A program made the position numbers and the translations under genes. A stretch of DNA of 64,000 nucleotides, taken from contig NZ_BOOF01000004.1 of assembly GCF_016863095.1 (NCBI RefSeq), positions 372,001 through 436,000 on the forward strand, written 5' to 3'. Source of the DNA: Microbispora siamensis. GTDB lineage: Bacteria > Actinomycetota > Actinomycetes > Streptosporangiales > Streptosporangiaceae. Shown here in pieces: positions 10,133 through 18,547 of the stretch. The notes under the pieces were generated by a model that saw nothing but the letters and a program-made list of their open reading frames with translations, made no database searches and was not told the DNA's origin. How positions within the stretch are numbered: the first letter of the stretch is position 1; the number at the start of each line of letters is the position of its first letter.

Positions 10133-10222
10133 CTCCCCCCGGGTTTTGTCGTCGCCTTCCGGTAGCGTAGTGATTTGATTACTCAACGTAGGACTGAACG
10201 TGGGAGGACCGGGGAGGTGGGT

Positions 10223-11407
10223 GTGCGCCGATCGTTCAAATTCCTGCTGCGCCCCACGGCCAGGCAGGCCGCCTCGCTCGCCGCCTGCCTTGAGGATCAC
10301 CGCCAGCTCTACAACGCCGCCCTGGAGCACCGGCGGACCGCCTACCGTAGGGCCGGCGTCACCGTTCGCTACGGCGACCAGTCCGCGGAGTTGAAGCACA
10401 TCCGTGCCGATGACCCTGCCGGTCAGGGCCGGTAGTCGTTCTCCTCTCAGCAGGCCACCTTGCGCCGGTTGGACAAGGCGTTCCGCGCTTTCTTCGCCCG
10501 GATCCGCGAAGGGCACGTGCCGGGGTTCCCCAGGTTCAAGGGGCGCGGCTGGTTCGACACGGTGGAGTGGCCCAAGGACGGCGACGGCTGCCGGTGGGAC
10601 TCTCAACCCGGACACCCCACGGCGACGTTCGTCCGTTTGCAGGGCATCGGGCACGTTCGGGCGCACCGGCACCGTCCGGTGCGGGGCCGGGTGAAGACGA
10701 TCAGTATCAAGCGGGAGGGTTCCCGCTGGTATGTGATCTTGTCGTGCGATGACGTCCCCGCCGAGACCTTGCCTGCGACGGGGGCGGCCGTGGGCGTGGA
10801 CATGGGTGTGGCATCGCTGGTGACCACCAGCGACGGGGACCCCCTGGCCAACCCGCGCCACCTGGAGGCGTCGGCGGGACGTCTGGCGGCGGCCCAGCGG
10901 GCTCTGGCCTGCAAGAAGCGGGGGTCCAAGCGGCGGCGTAAGGCGGTGGCGAGGGTGGCGGCGCTACACGCGAAGGTCCGCCGCCAACGTCTTGATACCG
11001 CGCACAAGGCAGCGCTCACGCTGGTCCGCGGCTATGACGTGATCGTGCATGAGGACCTGCGGATCGCGAACATGACCCGCTCCGCCGCCGGCGCGATCGA
11101 ACGACCCGGGCGGAACGTCGCGGCCAAATCCGGGCTGAACCGGAGCATCCTGGACGCGGGTTGGGGGGTGTTCCTGCGGGTCCTCGCGTACAAGGCTGAA
11201 AGCGCCGGTCGCGAGCTGATCGCAGTTGATCCCCGCAACACCTCCCGCACCTGCTCGCGGTGCGGGCACTGTGCGAAGGACAACCGCCTCACTCAAGCCG
11301 AGTTCGCCTGTACGACGTGCGGGCACACCGCGCACGCCGACGTGAACGCGGCCACCAACATCCTCAGGGCAGGGCTTGTCCTTCGCGACGCTGCGGAAGC
11401 GGCCTAG
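10223..11407 (+). pseudogene. tnpB: TnpB, interrupted by in-frame TAG
   Basis: TnpB is the RNA-guided RuvC nuclease of IS200/IS605 elements. The GTG at 10223 has GGGAGG upstream and opens with RRSFKFLLRPTARQA. A single TAG at 10433-10435 separates codons 1-70 from the rest in the same frame; relatives have tryptophan there (WSFSSQQATLRRLD), so TGG to TAG is likely. Downstream everything is intact: RuvC Asp in VGVDMGVASL, Glu in VHEDLRIANM, Asp in HADVNAATNIL, and the zinc ribbon CSRCG...CTTCGH. Restart at a later GTG or suppression could give a shortened protein, but loss of the N-terminal part should abolish activity. Confidence 0.85.
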
Positions 11408-11416
11408 CGAGAAGCT

Positions 11417-11438
11417 GCTCCCTTCAGCTTCAGGGAGC
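11417..11438 (+). other. IS right-end hairpin / likely reRNA 3' end
   Basis: GCTCCCT-TCAGCTTC-AGGGAGC forms a 7-bp stem ten bases after the tnpB stop, followed by GGAGGAGTCAC. In TnpB elements this region forms the 3' part of the guide (omega/re) RNA, and the sequence immediately beyond, from about 11450, would serve as guide. That role is family knowledge, not seen. Confidence 0.6.
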
Positions 11439-11449
11439 GGAGGAGTCAC

Positions 11450-11560
11450 GAGCGTGACGCCCTTGCGCCGGGCCCACCAGGTCAGCTGCTCCAGGTCGCT
11501 GTTCTTGCTGCACGCGTAGGCGTACCTGGAGTGCATGTGCAGGTCGGCGTGGAAACGCAC
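11450..11560 (-). pseudogene. PHP-domain protein, 5' stump cut by IS
   Basis: The first 37 codons, from GTG with GGGAGAGGTC upstream, encode MRFHADLHMHSRYAYACSKN and then a WWARRKG stretch. This is the metal-binding start of the PHP-domain family related to endonuclease Q / UvrD-associated proteins. The frame is cut exactly at the right end of the IS element. The remaining several hundred codons are not on the other side of the element, so an adjacent deletion must have removed them. Confidence 0.72.
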
Positions 11561-11642
11561 GGTGACCTCTCCCGTCGGCTTGACCCTGGATCTACCAGCT
11601 TGCCGATCAGGAGAGGTCGAAACACCGTGCGGCGGCCGGACC

Positions 11643-12518
11643 CTACAGTTCGGCGATGCGGTCCAGCAGCGCCTTCTTCGCCGTGCTGAACTCCTCGTCG
11701 GTCAGCACTCCGCTCCGGTGCAGTTCGCCCAGGTCGGTGAGCCGCCGAATCAGCAGGTCCCGGCTCGGGAGGTCACGGCCGTCGGGCGCGGGGGGCGGGA
11801 GGGCGGCGGGCGGTTCCGGAGCGTGGCGGGCCAGCCGCGCCAGCACGGCGGCCCCGACGAGCACGCTCGTCCCTCCGAAACGCTGCACCCCCCACGACAG
11901 GCAGCGTCGGTCCTCCTCCGGCCGGCCGGTCGGCCCCTCGCCGCGTACGCGGAAACGGAGGCTCCCGTAGGCCAGGCCCGACTGCGGTTTCCACTCGACG
12001 CCGGTCAGATCCGACAGCCGGAACTCCTGAGCGCCGGCCGCCTGTTTGACGGCCTTGGCGAATCCGGTCCACTCCAGGCGGACCCGGACGCCGTCGAAGC
12101 TCACGGTGCCGTCACCGGCCGTGGCGCTGATCGGCACGGCCGGGCCGGGCAACAGGAAATCGGGACAGGGCTCCTCCGGCACCTGGGCCAGCTGCACCAG
12201 GTCGCGGATCTCGCCGGCCATGTATTCCGCCGCGGCCCTGCGCTCCTTGGGGACCGCCAGCCGGTAGGGGTCGGCGGGAGCGGCCAGCAGCCCGGCGCCC
12301 ACCTCGGTGAGCGGGTCCGCACCGGGCCGCAGTCGCAGCCGCAGGTGCCCGCCCTTGCGCGAGGGCTCGAACACGGCTCCCGCCACGGCCTCCAGCGGCA
12401 CCACCAGGTCCCCGAGGGTCTTGCGCACCTCGTGGACGTCGCGGCCGCTGCCGGGGGTGATCCTCACCGCCTCGACATCGACCGTCCATGCGCCGTCCTC
12501 CACGACGATCTCGGTCAT
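11643..12518 (-). CDS. DUF4429 and SHOCT domain protein
   Basis: A 291-residue actinobacterial protein with two DUF4429 units (about residues 5-90 and 130-215; the second includes VSFDGVRVRLEW) and a C-terminal SHOCT segment (LTDLGELHRSGVLTDEEFSTAK). Function is unknown for both domains; DUF4429 resembles pleckstrin-like folds and SHOCT is a short oligomerisation module. No transmembrane segment or signal peptide is visible. It appears monocistronic, downstream of the S15 peptidase and separated from it by a hairpin. Confidence 0.85.
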   Translation of the reverse strand: MTEIVVEDGAWTVDVEAVRITPGSGRDVHEVRKTLGDLVVPLEAVAGAVFEPSRKGGHLRLRLRPGADPLTEVGAGLLAAPADPYRLAVPKERRAAAEYMAGEIRDLVQLAQVPEEPCPDFLLPGPAVPISATAGDGTVSFDGVRVRLEWTGFAKAVKQAAGAQEFRLSDLTGVEWKPQSGLAYGSLRFRVRGEGPTGRPEEDRRCLSWGVQRFGGTSVLVGAAVLARLARHAPEPPAALPPPAPDGRDLPSRDLLIRRLTDLGELHRSGVLTDEEFSTAKKALLDRIAEL

Positions 12519-12565
12519 GTCATGACACTACGACGTCGGCGGGAACCGCTGAACCGCTCGGACGC

Positions 12566-12593
12566 CGGCGCCGGGACGAGGGTCCCGGCGCCG
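12566..12593 (-). terminator. Terminator of the S15 peptidase gene
   Basis: A 12-bp perfect stem (CGGCGCCGGGAC) with a four-base GAGG loop, 22 bases past the peptidase stop and before the DUF4429 start. Confidence 0.75.
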
Positions 12594-12614
12594 CGTCGGA
12601 GGACGATCAGGGGA

Positions 12615-14540
12615 TCAGTAGAGCGTGTTGTCCGGCACCGGCAGATCGATCTGCTGGGGACCGTGCCAGGTGCCCTTGTCCTTGGGAATGTCGCCGCCGT
12701 TCAGCGCGTGGCCGACACCGAGCACGAGCGGAATCTCCACCCGGCTCTTGTGCAGGTCGATGGTGACGGTCGTGCCGGTGGCCCGCTCGCCGCTGTAGTT
12801 CGAGTCGGTGCCGGCGATCACCAGCCCGATCCTGTGGCCCTTCTTGAAGACGTACTCCTGCGGCAGCGTCTTCCACGTGACCTGCGCGTACGTGCCGGGG
12901 GTCAGCGGCGAGGACTCGGAGAGCGAGTCGCGGTTCTGCGCGTCGATCCAGCCGCGGGCCACGACCTCGAGCGGCCGTGTGGCCAGGTTGGTGACGACCT
13001 TCCGGTAGCAGGCGTCGTCGGCGGCGGTGCTGTCGCCGTGGCAGTCCTCCTGGGCGAGGGTGGTGATGCCCTGTCCGCGACGCCAATCGACCCGGGTGTC
13101 CTCGCCGAAGTCGACGAGAAGCGCGGTCAGGTTCGAGGTCGGCTTGTCGAGCGAGACCCGCAGGTCCACCTCGGGCGTGCCCGACATGCGCAGGTCGCGC
13201 GGCAGCTCACCGGTGGTGAAGGCGACCCGGCCGGGCTTGGCCGTGCCGACGTCGGCGACCATCGCGTCCTCCGACTGGCGGATGTCGGTGAAGCTCGCGG
13301 TCTCGCCGTTCTTGCCGGGGTTGAGGTTCAGCGAACCGTCGGCGGACGGGCGGAAGAAGTGGGTCGAGGCGGCCGGCGTCGGCCAGTCGCCCTGGGTGAT
13401 CCACTCGGCCGGGCCGACCTGCACGTCGGCGCGCGGCTCCCGCATGATCCCGTTGTCCACGCCGAGCAGCCAGCGGTCGAACCAGCGGTGCAGCGTGTCG
13501 ACCCACAGGTCGCGGCGCCCCTCGAAGTCAAAGGGGTCCACGTGCTGATACTGACCGACCCAGATCTTGCGCGGCACGTTCCGGTCGGCGAGCGCCTGCC
13601 ACCACACCGAGAAGTTGTCGGGCTTGACGTTCAGGTCGTTGACCGTGTGCACGACGAAGACGCTGGCGTGCACCTTCGAGGCGTCGCCGAGCGACCCGGC
13701 CACGTAGTCGCGCTCGGCCCAGAAGCCGTTGTAGTTCCCCGTGGCGTCATCGGCGTCGACGTCCAGCCGAGCCCGATTCGCCGCGCACTTGGCGGCCGGG
13801 TCGGTGTCGACGACCCGGGACAGGTACGACATGTAGTTGTAGTTGTAGATGACGCCGTTGGAGCGCTGGTACTTGTACCAGGAGCTGATGGCCGAGATCG
13901 GGACGATCGTCTCCAGGCCCTCGACCCCGGTCGCCGCGACCGCGTTGGCCAGCGTGCCGTCGTACGACTTGCCGATCATGCCGGCCTTGCCGGTGCTCCA
14001 GTCGGCCACCGCGGGGGAGCCGTCGTCGTGGAAGGCGGGGGCGCGGCCGTTCAGCCAGTCGACGACCGCCTTGCCGCCGAGCACGTCGGCCTTGCCGCCC
14101 ACGTCAGGGCAGCCGTCGGACTTCGTGGTGCCGACCATGTCGACGTTGAGGACGGCGTACCCGCGCGGCACGAAGTAGTTGTCGTAGAACAGAGGGAACT
14201 TGGCGGGCTCGCCCGCCGCGTCGTACACCTTGCGCTCGGACTCGTTGCCGCGCCCGGAGTTGTCGTAGTAGGGGCTCTCGTCGATGATCGACGGCACCTT
14301 GAGCCCGGGCCCCGACTCCCTGGGCCTGATGATGTCGACCCTGACCCGGTCGAGGCGGCCGTCGGAGTCGCTGTCGACGCTCGACTCGACGTAGACGTGT
14401 TCGCGGACGGCGTCGGCGTAGGAGAAGACCGGCTGGGTCCGTCCCTGGTCGACGGTGATGGCCGGGCCGGTGGCCGCGTGGGCCGGGACCGCGCCGATCG
14501 CGGTCACGGCGACTGCGGCGATGGCTGCTCGTAACAGCAC
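12615..14540 (-). CDS. Secreted X-Pro dipeptidyl-peptidase (S15)
   Basis: Exported alpha/beta-hydrolase of the S15 family (641 residues) that releases X-Pro dipeptides or acts as a related acylase. The GTG at 14540 is chosen for its GGAGG site. It gives a signal peptide, MLLRAAIAAVAVTAIGAVPAHA, ending in an AHA cleavage box. The nucleophile lies in GKSYDGTLA (near residue 192), the acid in DLNVKPDN and the histidine in YQHVDPFD. The C-terminal half is the jelly-roll domain (PEVDLRVSLD...). It is a single gene with its own terminator and likely scavenges peptides outside the cell. Confidence 0.9.
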   Translation of the reverse strand: MLLRAAIAAVAVTAIGAVPAHAATGPAITVDQGRTQPVFSYADAVREHVYVESSVDSDSDGRLDRVRVDIIRPRESGPGLKVPSIIDESPYYDNSGRGNESERKVYDAAGEPAKFPLFYDNYFVPRGYAVLNVDMVGTTKSDGCPDVGGKADVLGGKAVVDWLNGRAPAFHDDGSPAVADWSTGKAGMIGKSYDGTLANAVAATGVEGLETIVPISAISSWYKYQRSNGVIYNYNYMSYLSRVVDTDPAAKCAANRARLDVDADDATGNYNGFWAERDYVAGSLGDASKVHASVFVVHTVNDLNVKPDNFSVWWQALADRNVPRKIWVGQYQHVDPFDFEGRRDLWVDTLHRWFDRWLLGVDNGIMREPRADVQVGPAEWITQGDWPTPAASTHFFRPSADGSLNLNPGKNGETASFTDIRQSEDAMVADVGTAKPGRVAFTTGELPRDLRMSGTPEVDLRVSLDKPTSNLTALLVDFGEDTRVDWRRGQGITTLAQEDCHGDSTAADDACYRKVVTNLATRPLEVVARGWIDAQNRDSLSESSPLTPGTYAQVTWKTLPQEYVFKKGHRIGLVIAGTDSNYSGERATGTTVTIDLHKSRVEIPLVLGVGHALNGGDIPKDKGTWHGPQQIDLPVPDNTLY

Positions 14541-14675
14541 GGAGAGCCTCCATAGGGGGTGTGGAAATCCTCCGTAAATCACCATGCGTGCCCGTATGGC
14601 GACAAGATCCCTTTATGTGATCGACATCACCTTGGTCCTGCTATGTGACACGAGGGGCAAAAACGGCGTGAACCC

Positions 14676-14766
14676 TTGACTGCTCCCCGACGGTGTTGAG
14701 AACCTTCTCACCATCCCGGTGAGAACGTTCTACACGTTCGCGCACCGGTCAGTGAGAACGTTCTAC
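14676..14766 (+). promoter_or_regulatory. Promoter with three LacI-type operators
   Basis: A TTGACT -35 at 14676-14681 is followed by GAGAACCTTCTC (14698-14709) over the expected -10. Two exact copies of GTGAGAACGTTCTAC follow at 14719-14733 and 14752-14766, 33 bases (about three helix turns) apart. The core AGAACGTTCT is a perfect palindrome with a central CG, typical of LacI-family sites. The LacI gene at the end of this operon is the obvious candidate. Confidence 0.7.
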
Positions 14767-14781
14767 TTGCGGAGTGTCCCC

Positions 14782-15810
14782 ATGACTTCCAAACCCGGCC
14801 TGCGCCCCGTCGACCCTCAGCTCAGGGAGGTCATCGGGGGAGCGGTCGACCAGCGCGGCGCCGCCGCGAAGGTGGCGGCGCAGGCGGCCTCGCGCGGAGT
14901 GACGGACGTGTTCTTCCTCGGCTGCGGCGGCTCCTGGGCCTCCTCGGTGCCGGCGCACGCCACGCTGTCCGCCTCGGCGACCGGGCTGGTCAGCCACAAC
15001 ATCAACGCCGCCGAGTTCCTGGCCTCCCCCTCGCCCCGGCTGTCGGCGCGCTCGCTCGTGGTGGCCTCCTCCCACTCCGGCGCGACCCCCGAGACGGTGG
15101 CCGCCGCGCGCCTGGCCAAGGAGGCGGGCGCGTACGTGGTGGCGGTGGCGACCGACGACGACAACCCGCTCGCCGAGCTGGGGGACGCGGCGTTCACCTA
15201 CCACAGCGAGAAGACGATCACGGCGGCCAAGCACGTCCTGCTGGGGCAGCTCGTGCAGGAACTGCTCCGGATCGAGGGCGCGGACCTCGACTACGAGACC
15301 CTCGAACGCGGCTACGCGGCGCTGCCCGACGCGCTCGCCGCCGCCACCGAGGCGCACGAGGAGCTGTCGGCCACGATCGCGCGGGAGACCGCCGACGCCG
15401 ACCTGACCTTCGTGGTCGGCGGGGGCAACGCGTACGGCGTCGCCTTCCTGCTCTCGGTCTGCTACCTGATGGAGATGCAGTGGAAGAAGTCGGTCTGCGT
15501 GGCGTCCGGCGACTTCTTCCACGGGGCGTTCGAGATGGTGGTCGGCGACGCGCCGCTCATCCTCCTGCGCAGCGAGGACCGCACCCAGGCGATGGCCGAC
15601 CGGGTGGCCGCCTTCGCCCCCAAGGTGACCTCCCGGGTCTTCACGCTCGACTCGGCCGCTCTCGAACTGCCCGGCGTGCCCGCGGCCGCCCGGCCGGAGC
15701 TGTCGGCCCCGGTGCTGGCCAACATCGCCACCCGGCTGGCCGACCACTACGAGTCCGTCACCGGTCACTCGCTCGACGAGCGGCGCTACATGCACAAGAT
15801 GGCGTACTGA
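14782..15810 (+). CDS. SIS-domain deglycase, FrlB-like
   Basis: A 342-residue protein with two sugar-isomerase (SIS) domains, closest in layout to FrlB, which splits fructosamine 6-phosphates into glucose 6-phosphate and a free amine. The first SIS domain has FFLGCGGSWASS and VASSHSGATPETVAA. The second has VASGDFFHGAFEMV, in the place of FrlB's ESGEFRHGPLEIV, and the protein ends DERRYMHKMAY like FrlB. I start at the ATG at 14782 because an earlier in-frame GTG lies within the operators. It is the first gene of the operon, next to a FrlD-like kinase. Confidence 0.85.
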   Translation: MTSKPGLRPVDPQLREVIGGAVDQRGAAAKVAAQAASRGVTDVFFLGCGGSWASSVPAHATLSASATGLVSHNINAAEFLASPSPRLSARSLVVASSHSGATPETVAAARLAKEAGAYVVAVATDDDNPLAELGDAAFTYHSEKTITAAKHVLLGQLVQELLRIEGADLDYETLERGYAALPDALAAATEAHEELSATIARETADADLTFVVGGGNAYGVAFLLSVCYLMEMQWKKSVCVASGDFFHGAFEMVVGDAPLILLRSEDRTQAMADRVAAFAPKVTSRVFTLDSAALELPGVPAAARPELSAPVLANIATRLADHYESVTGHSLDERRYMHKMAY

Positions 15811-15811
15811 G

Positions 15812-16636
15812 ATGCGGCTGTGCGGAGTCGGCGACAACGTCGTCGACAGATATCTCGACCTCGGCCTCGTCTTCCCCGGCGGCAGCGCCTGCAACGTCGC
15901 GGTCCACGCCGGGCGCCTCGGCGCGGAGACCGCCTACCTCGGCTCGATCGGGGCCGACCCGGCGGGCGACCTCGTACGGCACAGCCTGGCCGCCGAGGGG
16001 GTCGAGGCCAGATGGTCCCGGTACGGCGGTCACCCCACCCCACGGGCCGACGTCAAGCTCGACGCCGACGGCAACCGGACCTTCGTCGACTACGTCCCGC
16101 CTACGGAGGACCTGCGGCTGAGCCCGGCGGACCTCGACTACCTGTCGTCGTTCGACCTCGTCCACACGGGACACACCAGCCTGGTCGAGGAGCAGCTCCC
16201 CGACATCGCCCGCGTCACGAAGGTCTCCTTCGACTTCTCGTACAAGGACATGGAGTACGCGCGGGACCTGCTGCCCTCGGTCGGCATCGCCTTCTTCTCC
16301 CGGCCCCGGCTCGACCGGCGCGAGTGCGCGGAGTTCGCCGCGTCGGTCCTCGCGCTCGGACCCCGGTTCGCCGTCGTGACCTGCGGAGATCAGGGCGCGT
16401 TGCTGGCCGCGGAGGGACGTACAGTGTGGCAGCCGGCGGTCCCCACCGAGGTGGTGGACACGCTGGGCGCCGGCGACGCCTTCGCGGCGCAGCTGCTGGT
16501 CGCGCTGCCCGCTGCCCCGGCCGAGGTCGCCATGGCGCGGGCGGCCGCGTACGCCGCCTCGGTCTGCCGTCACCACGGCGGTTACGGCTACCCCGCCGAT
16601 CTCGACGCCCTCTATCCACCGGAGGAGACCCCATGA
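15812..16636 (+). CDS. PfkB sugar kinase, FrlD-like fructosamine kinase
   Basis: A 274-residue PfkB/ribokinase-fold kinase expected to phosphorylate the imported Amadori compound at C6. The N-terminus GVGDNVVDRYLDLG and FPGGSACNVAVHAGRLG closely follow FrlD. The catalytic anion-hole motif is DTLGAGDAFAAQLL near residue 215. The gene starts one base after the deglycase stop and overlaps the ABC ATPase gene by ATGA. FrlD-like rather than generic PfkB is supported by the short length, the internal FDFSYKDME and the adjacent FrlB-like gene. Confidence 0.85.
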   Translation: MRLCGVGDNVVDRYLDLGLVFPGGSACNVAVHAGRLGAETAYLGSIGADPAGDLVRHSLAAEGVEARWSRYGGHPTPRADVKLDADGNRTFVDYVPPTEDLRLSPADLDYLSSFDLVHTGHTSLVEEQLPDIARVTKVSFDFSYKDMEYARDLLPSVGIAFFSRPRLDRRECAEFAASVLALGPRFAVVTCGDQGALLAAEGRTVWQPAVPTEVVDTLGAGDAFAAQLLVALPAAPAEVAMARAAAYAASVCRHHGGYGYPADLDALYPPEETP

Positions 16637-17430
16637 AAGACAGCGCCGACCTCGCGGTGCGCGTGCGCGGCGTTCGCAAGCGGTACGGCCACGTCGAGGC
16701 GCTGCGCGGCGTCGACCTGGACATCGCCCCCGGGGAGATCCACGCCCTGCTCGGCGACAACGGCGCAGGCAAGTCGACGCTGGTCAAGGTGCTCGCCGGA
16801 GCGGTGACGCCGGACGAGGGCACCGTCGAGATCAACGGCGTGCCGCACCGGTTCACCGGCCCTAGGGACGCCCAGGCGGCCGGCATCGAGACGGTCTACC
16901 AGGACCTGGCCCTCGCGCCGACGCTGCCGCCGGACGCCAACCTCTTCCTCGGCCGCGAGCCCGCCCGGCCGGGGCTGCTCGGCCGGCTGGGGTTCGTCGA
17001 CCGCAAGGCCATGCGGGCCGAGGCCGCCACCCACCTGCGGCAGCTCAACTCCAAGATCCAGGACCTGGGCGCCGAGGTCGGCTCGATGTCGGGCGGGCAG
17101 AAGCAGGCCGTCGCGGTGGCCAGGGCGGCGATGTGGGGCTCGGCCCTGATCATGATGGACGAGCCGACCGCGGCGCTCGGCGTGGCGCAGACCGAGTCGG
17201 TCCTGGAGCTCATCAGGCGGATCCGGGACGAGAAGGGCCTGCCGGTGCTGCTCATCTCCCACAACCTGCCCGACGTCTTCCGCGTCGCGGACCGCTGCAC
17301 GGTCCTGCGGCTCGGCAGGCGGGTCCTGACCGCGCGCATGTCCGACGTCACCTCGACCGATCTGATCAGGGCGATGACGGGCGCCGACACCCTCAGCCCG
17401 ACCGGGGAAAGGGCGGCAGAACCGCGATGA
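16633..17430 (+). CDS. Sugar ABC transporter ATPase (single domain)
   Basis: A 265-residue ATPase with Walker A GDNGAGKST, Q-loop VYQDLAL, signature MSGGQKQ, Walker B LIMMDEPTAALG and switch His in LISHN. It resembles one half of RbsA-type carbohydrate ATPases. Single-domain versions are usual in actinobacterial FrcA/RbsA-like importers, which work as homodimers. Overlaps both neighbours by four bases. Confidence 0.93.
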   Translation: MKDSADLAVRVRGVRKRYGHVEALRGVDLDIAPGEIHALLGDNGAGKSTLVKVLAGAVTPDEGTVEINGVPHRFTGPRDAQAAGIETVYQDLALAPTLPPDANLFLGREPARPGLLGRLGFVDRKAMRAEAATHLRQLNSKIQDLGAEVGSMSGGQKQAVAVARAAMWGSALIMMDEPTAALGVAQTESVLELIRRIRDEKGLPVLLISHNLPDVFRVADRCTVLRLGRRVLTARMSDVTSTDLIRAMTGADTLSPTGERAAEPR

Positions 17431-18506
17431 CCGACCTCGCTTCGCAGAGCACACCGCCGGCCACACCGCGGACCACGCCGCCGGGCGCGCCGCGCAGGAG
17501 GGCCGTGCCGCGCCCTCAGCGGCTGTCCGACGCGACGATCCTGCTGCTGCTGATCGCCATCGTGGCGGTCTTCTCGATCGTCACTCCGGCGGGCACGTTC
17601 CTGTCGCTGAGCAACGCCGAGTCCATCCTGCTCACGGCCTCGCAGCTGCTCATCCTCTCGTGCGGCATCACGTTCCTGCTCATCGCCGGCGGACTCGACC
17701 TGTCCATCGGCTCGATCACGATCTTCTCCGCCGTCGTCGTCGCGAAGGTGATGGGGGCGCTCGCCGGGACGGCGGCGCAGGCGGCGGACTTCCACTATCC
17801 GAACCTCGGCGTCGCGATCACCGTGGCGATCGTCTGCGGCCTGCTGGTGGGCGCCGGCTGGGGAGCCGTCAACGGCCTGCTCGCCGTGAAGCTCCGCATC
17901 CCTCCGTTCATCGCCACGCTCGCGACCGGCGGCATCGTGCTCGGCCTGGCCAGCGTCTGGACGAACGGCCAGAACGTGCAGAACGTGCCGCTGCCCTTCC
18001 AGTCGTCGTTCGGCCTGGGCAAGCTGTTCGAGGTCATCCCGTGGTCCATCGTGATCGCGGCCGTGGTCACCGCGGTCTTCTGGGTCGTGCTGTCCAAGAC
18101 CCGCTTCGGCCTGCACACCTACGCGATGGGCGCCAACCTGGAGGCGGCCCGCCGCGCGGGCGTCAACGTCAGGCGGCACATGGTCCTGCTCTACGTCGGC
18201 ACCGGCGCCCTCTGCGGCATCGTGGCCGTCCTCGACGTCGCGCGGTTCAGCACGGCGTCGATCACCAGTCATTCCGGGGACGCGCTGTCGGCCATCGCCG
18301 CCGTCGTCATCGGCGGGACGAGCCTGTTCGGGGGACGGGGCCGGATCTCCGGCACCGTGGTGGGCGCGCTCATCCCGGCGGTCCTGCAGAGCGGCTTCGT
18401 GATCATGGACGTCCAGCCGTTCTGGCAGAACGTCGCCGTCGGCGTCGTCCTGCTCGTGGCCGTCTACGTGGACCAGGTCAAGATCCGCGCTCAGGAGCGC
18501 ACATGA
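17427..18506 (+). CDS. Sugar ABC transporter permease (RbsC/FrcB-like)
   Basis: A 359-residue inner-membrane permease of the ribose/xylose branch (BPD_transp_2). About 8-10 hydrophobic segments begin at residue 35. ITFLLIAGGLDLSIGSI and VVIGGTSLFGGRGRISGTVVG are family hallmarks, the second being the EAA-like cytoplasmic coupling loop. The N-terminal 30 residues are proline-rich and cytoplasmic. It works with the ATPase and lipoprotein on either side. Confidence 0.93.
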   Translation: MTDLASQSTPPATPRTTPPGAPRRRAVPRPQRLSDATILLLLIAIVAVFSIVTPAGTFLSLSNAESILLTASQLLILSCGITFLLIAGGLDLSIGSITIFSAVVVAKVMGALAGTAAQAADFHYPNLGVAITVAIVCGLLVGAGWGAVNGLLAVKLRIPPFIATLATGGIVLGLASVWTNGQNVQNVPLPFQSSFGLGKLFEVIPWSIVIAAVVTAVFWVVLSKTRFGLHTYAMGANLEAARRAGVNVRRHMVLLYVGTGALCGIVAVLDVARFSTASITSHSGDALSAIAAVVIGGTSLFGGRGRISGTVVGALIPAVLQSGFVIMDVQPFWQNVAVGVVLLVAVYVDQVKIRAQERT

Positions 18507-18547
18507 GCTTCCTCGCTCGCACCCACCCCTCATCCCGAAGGAACCCG

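Larger units (their letters stand above)
9912..11449 (+). mobile_element. Degenerate IS200/IS605-family element
   Basis: Composite of a tnpA stump, an IS21-like end, and a tnpB gene with a characteristic right-end hairpin. No target duplication is expected for this family. The element ends at 11449, inside the coding start of a minus-strand PHP-domain gene. Without an intact TnpA it cannot move by itself, although TnpA from elsewhere in the genome could act on the ends if both survive. The exact left boundary is uncertain. Confidence 0.75.

Noticed and set aside
10223-11407. TAG in tnpB as genuine recoding
   Set aside because: No sign of pyrrolysine genes, and the missing residue is tryptophan in relatives; a nonsense mutation is simpler.
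8248-11560. Integrated genomic island or prophage attached at tRNA-Lys
   Set aside because: No integrase gene and no repeat of the tRNA 3' end seen downstream; the patch is better explained by IS insertions and deletions.
14698-14766. Repeated GTGAGAACGTTCTAC units as a possible CRISPR
   Set aside because: Only two exact units, palindromic, in a promoter, with no spacers or cas genes; operators explain them.
18503-18547. Starting the sugar-binding lipoprotein at the overlapping ATG at 18503
   Set aside because: It would put a polar leader before the lipobox signal; the ATG at 18548 has its own ribosome site.
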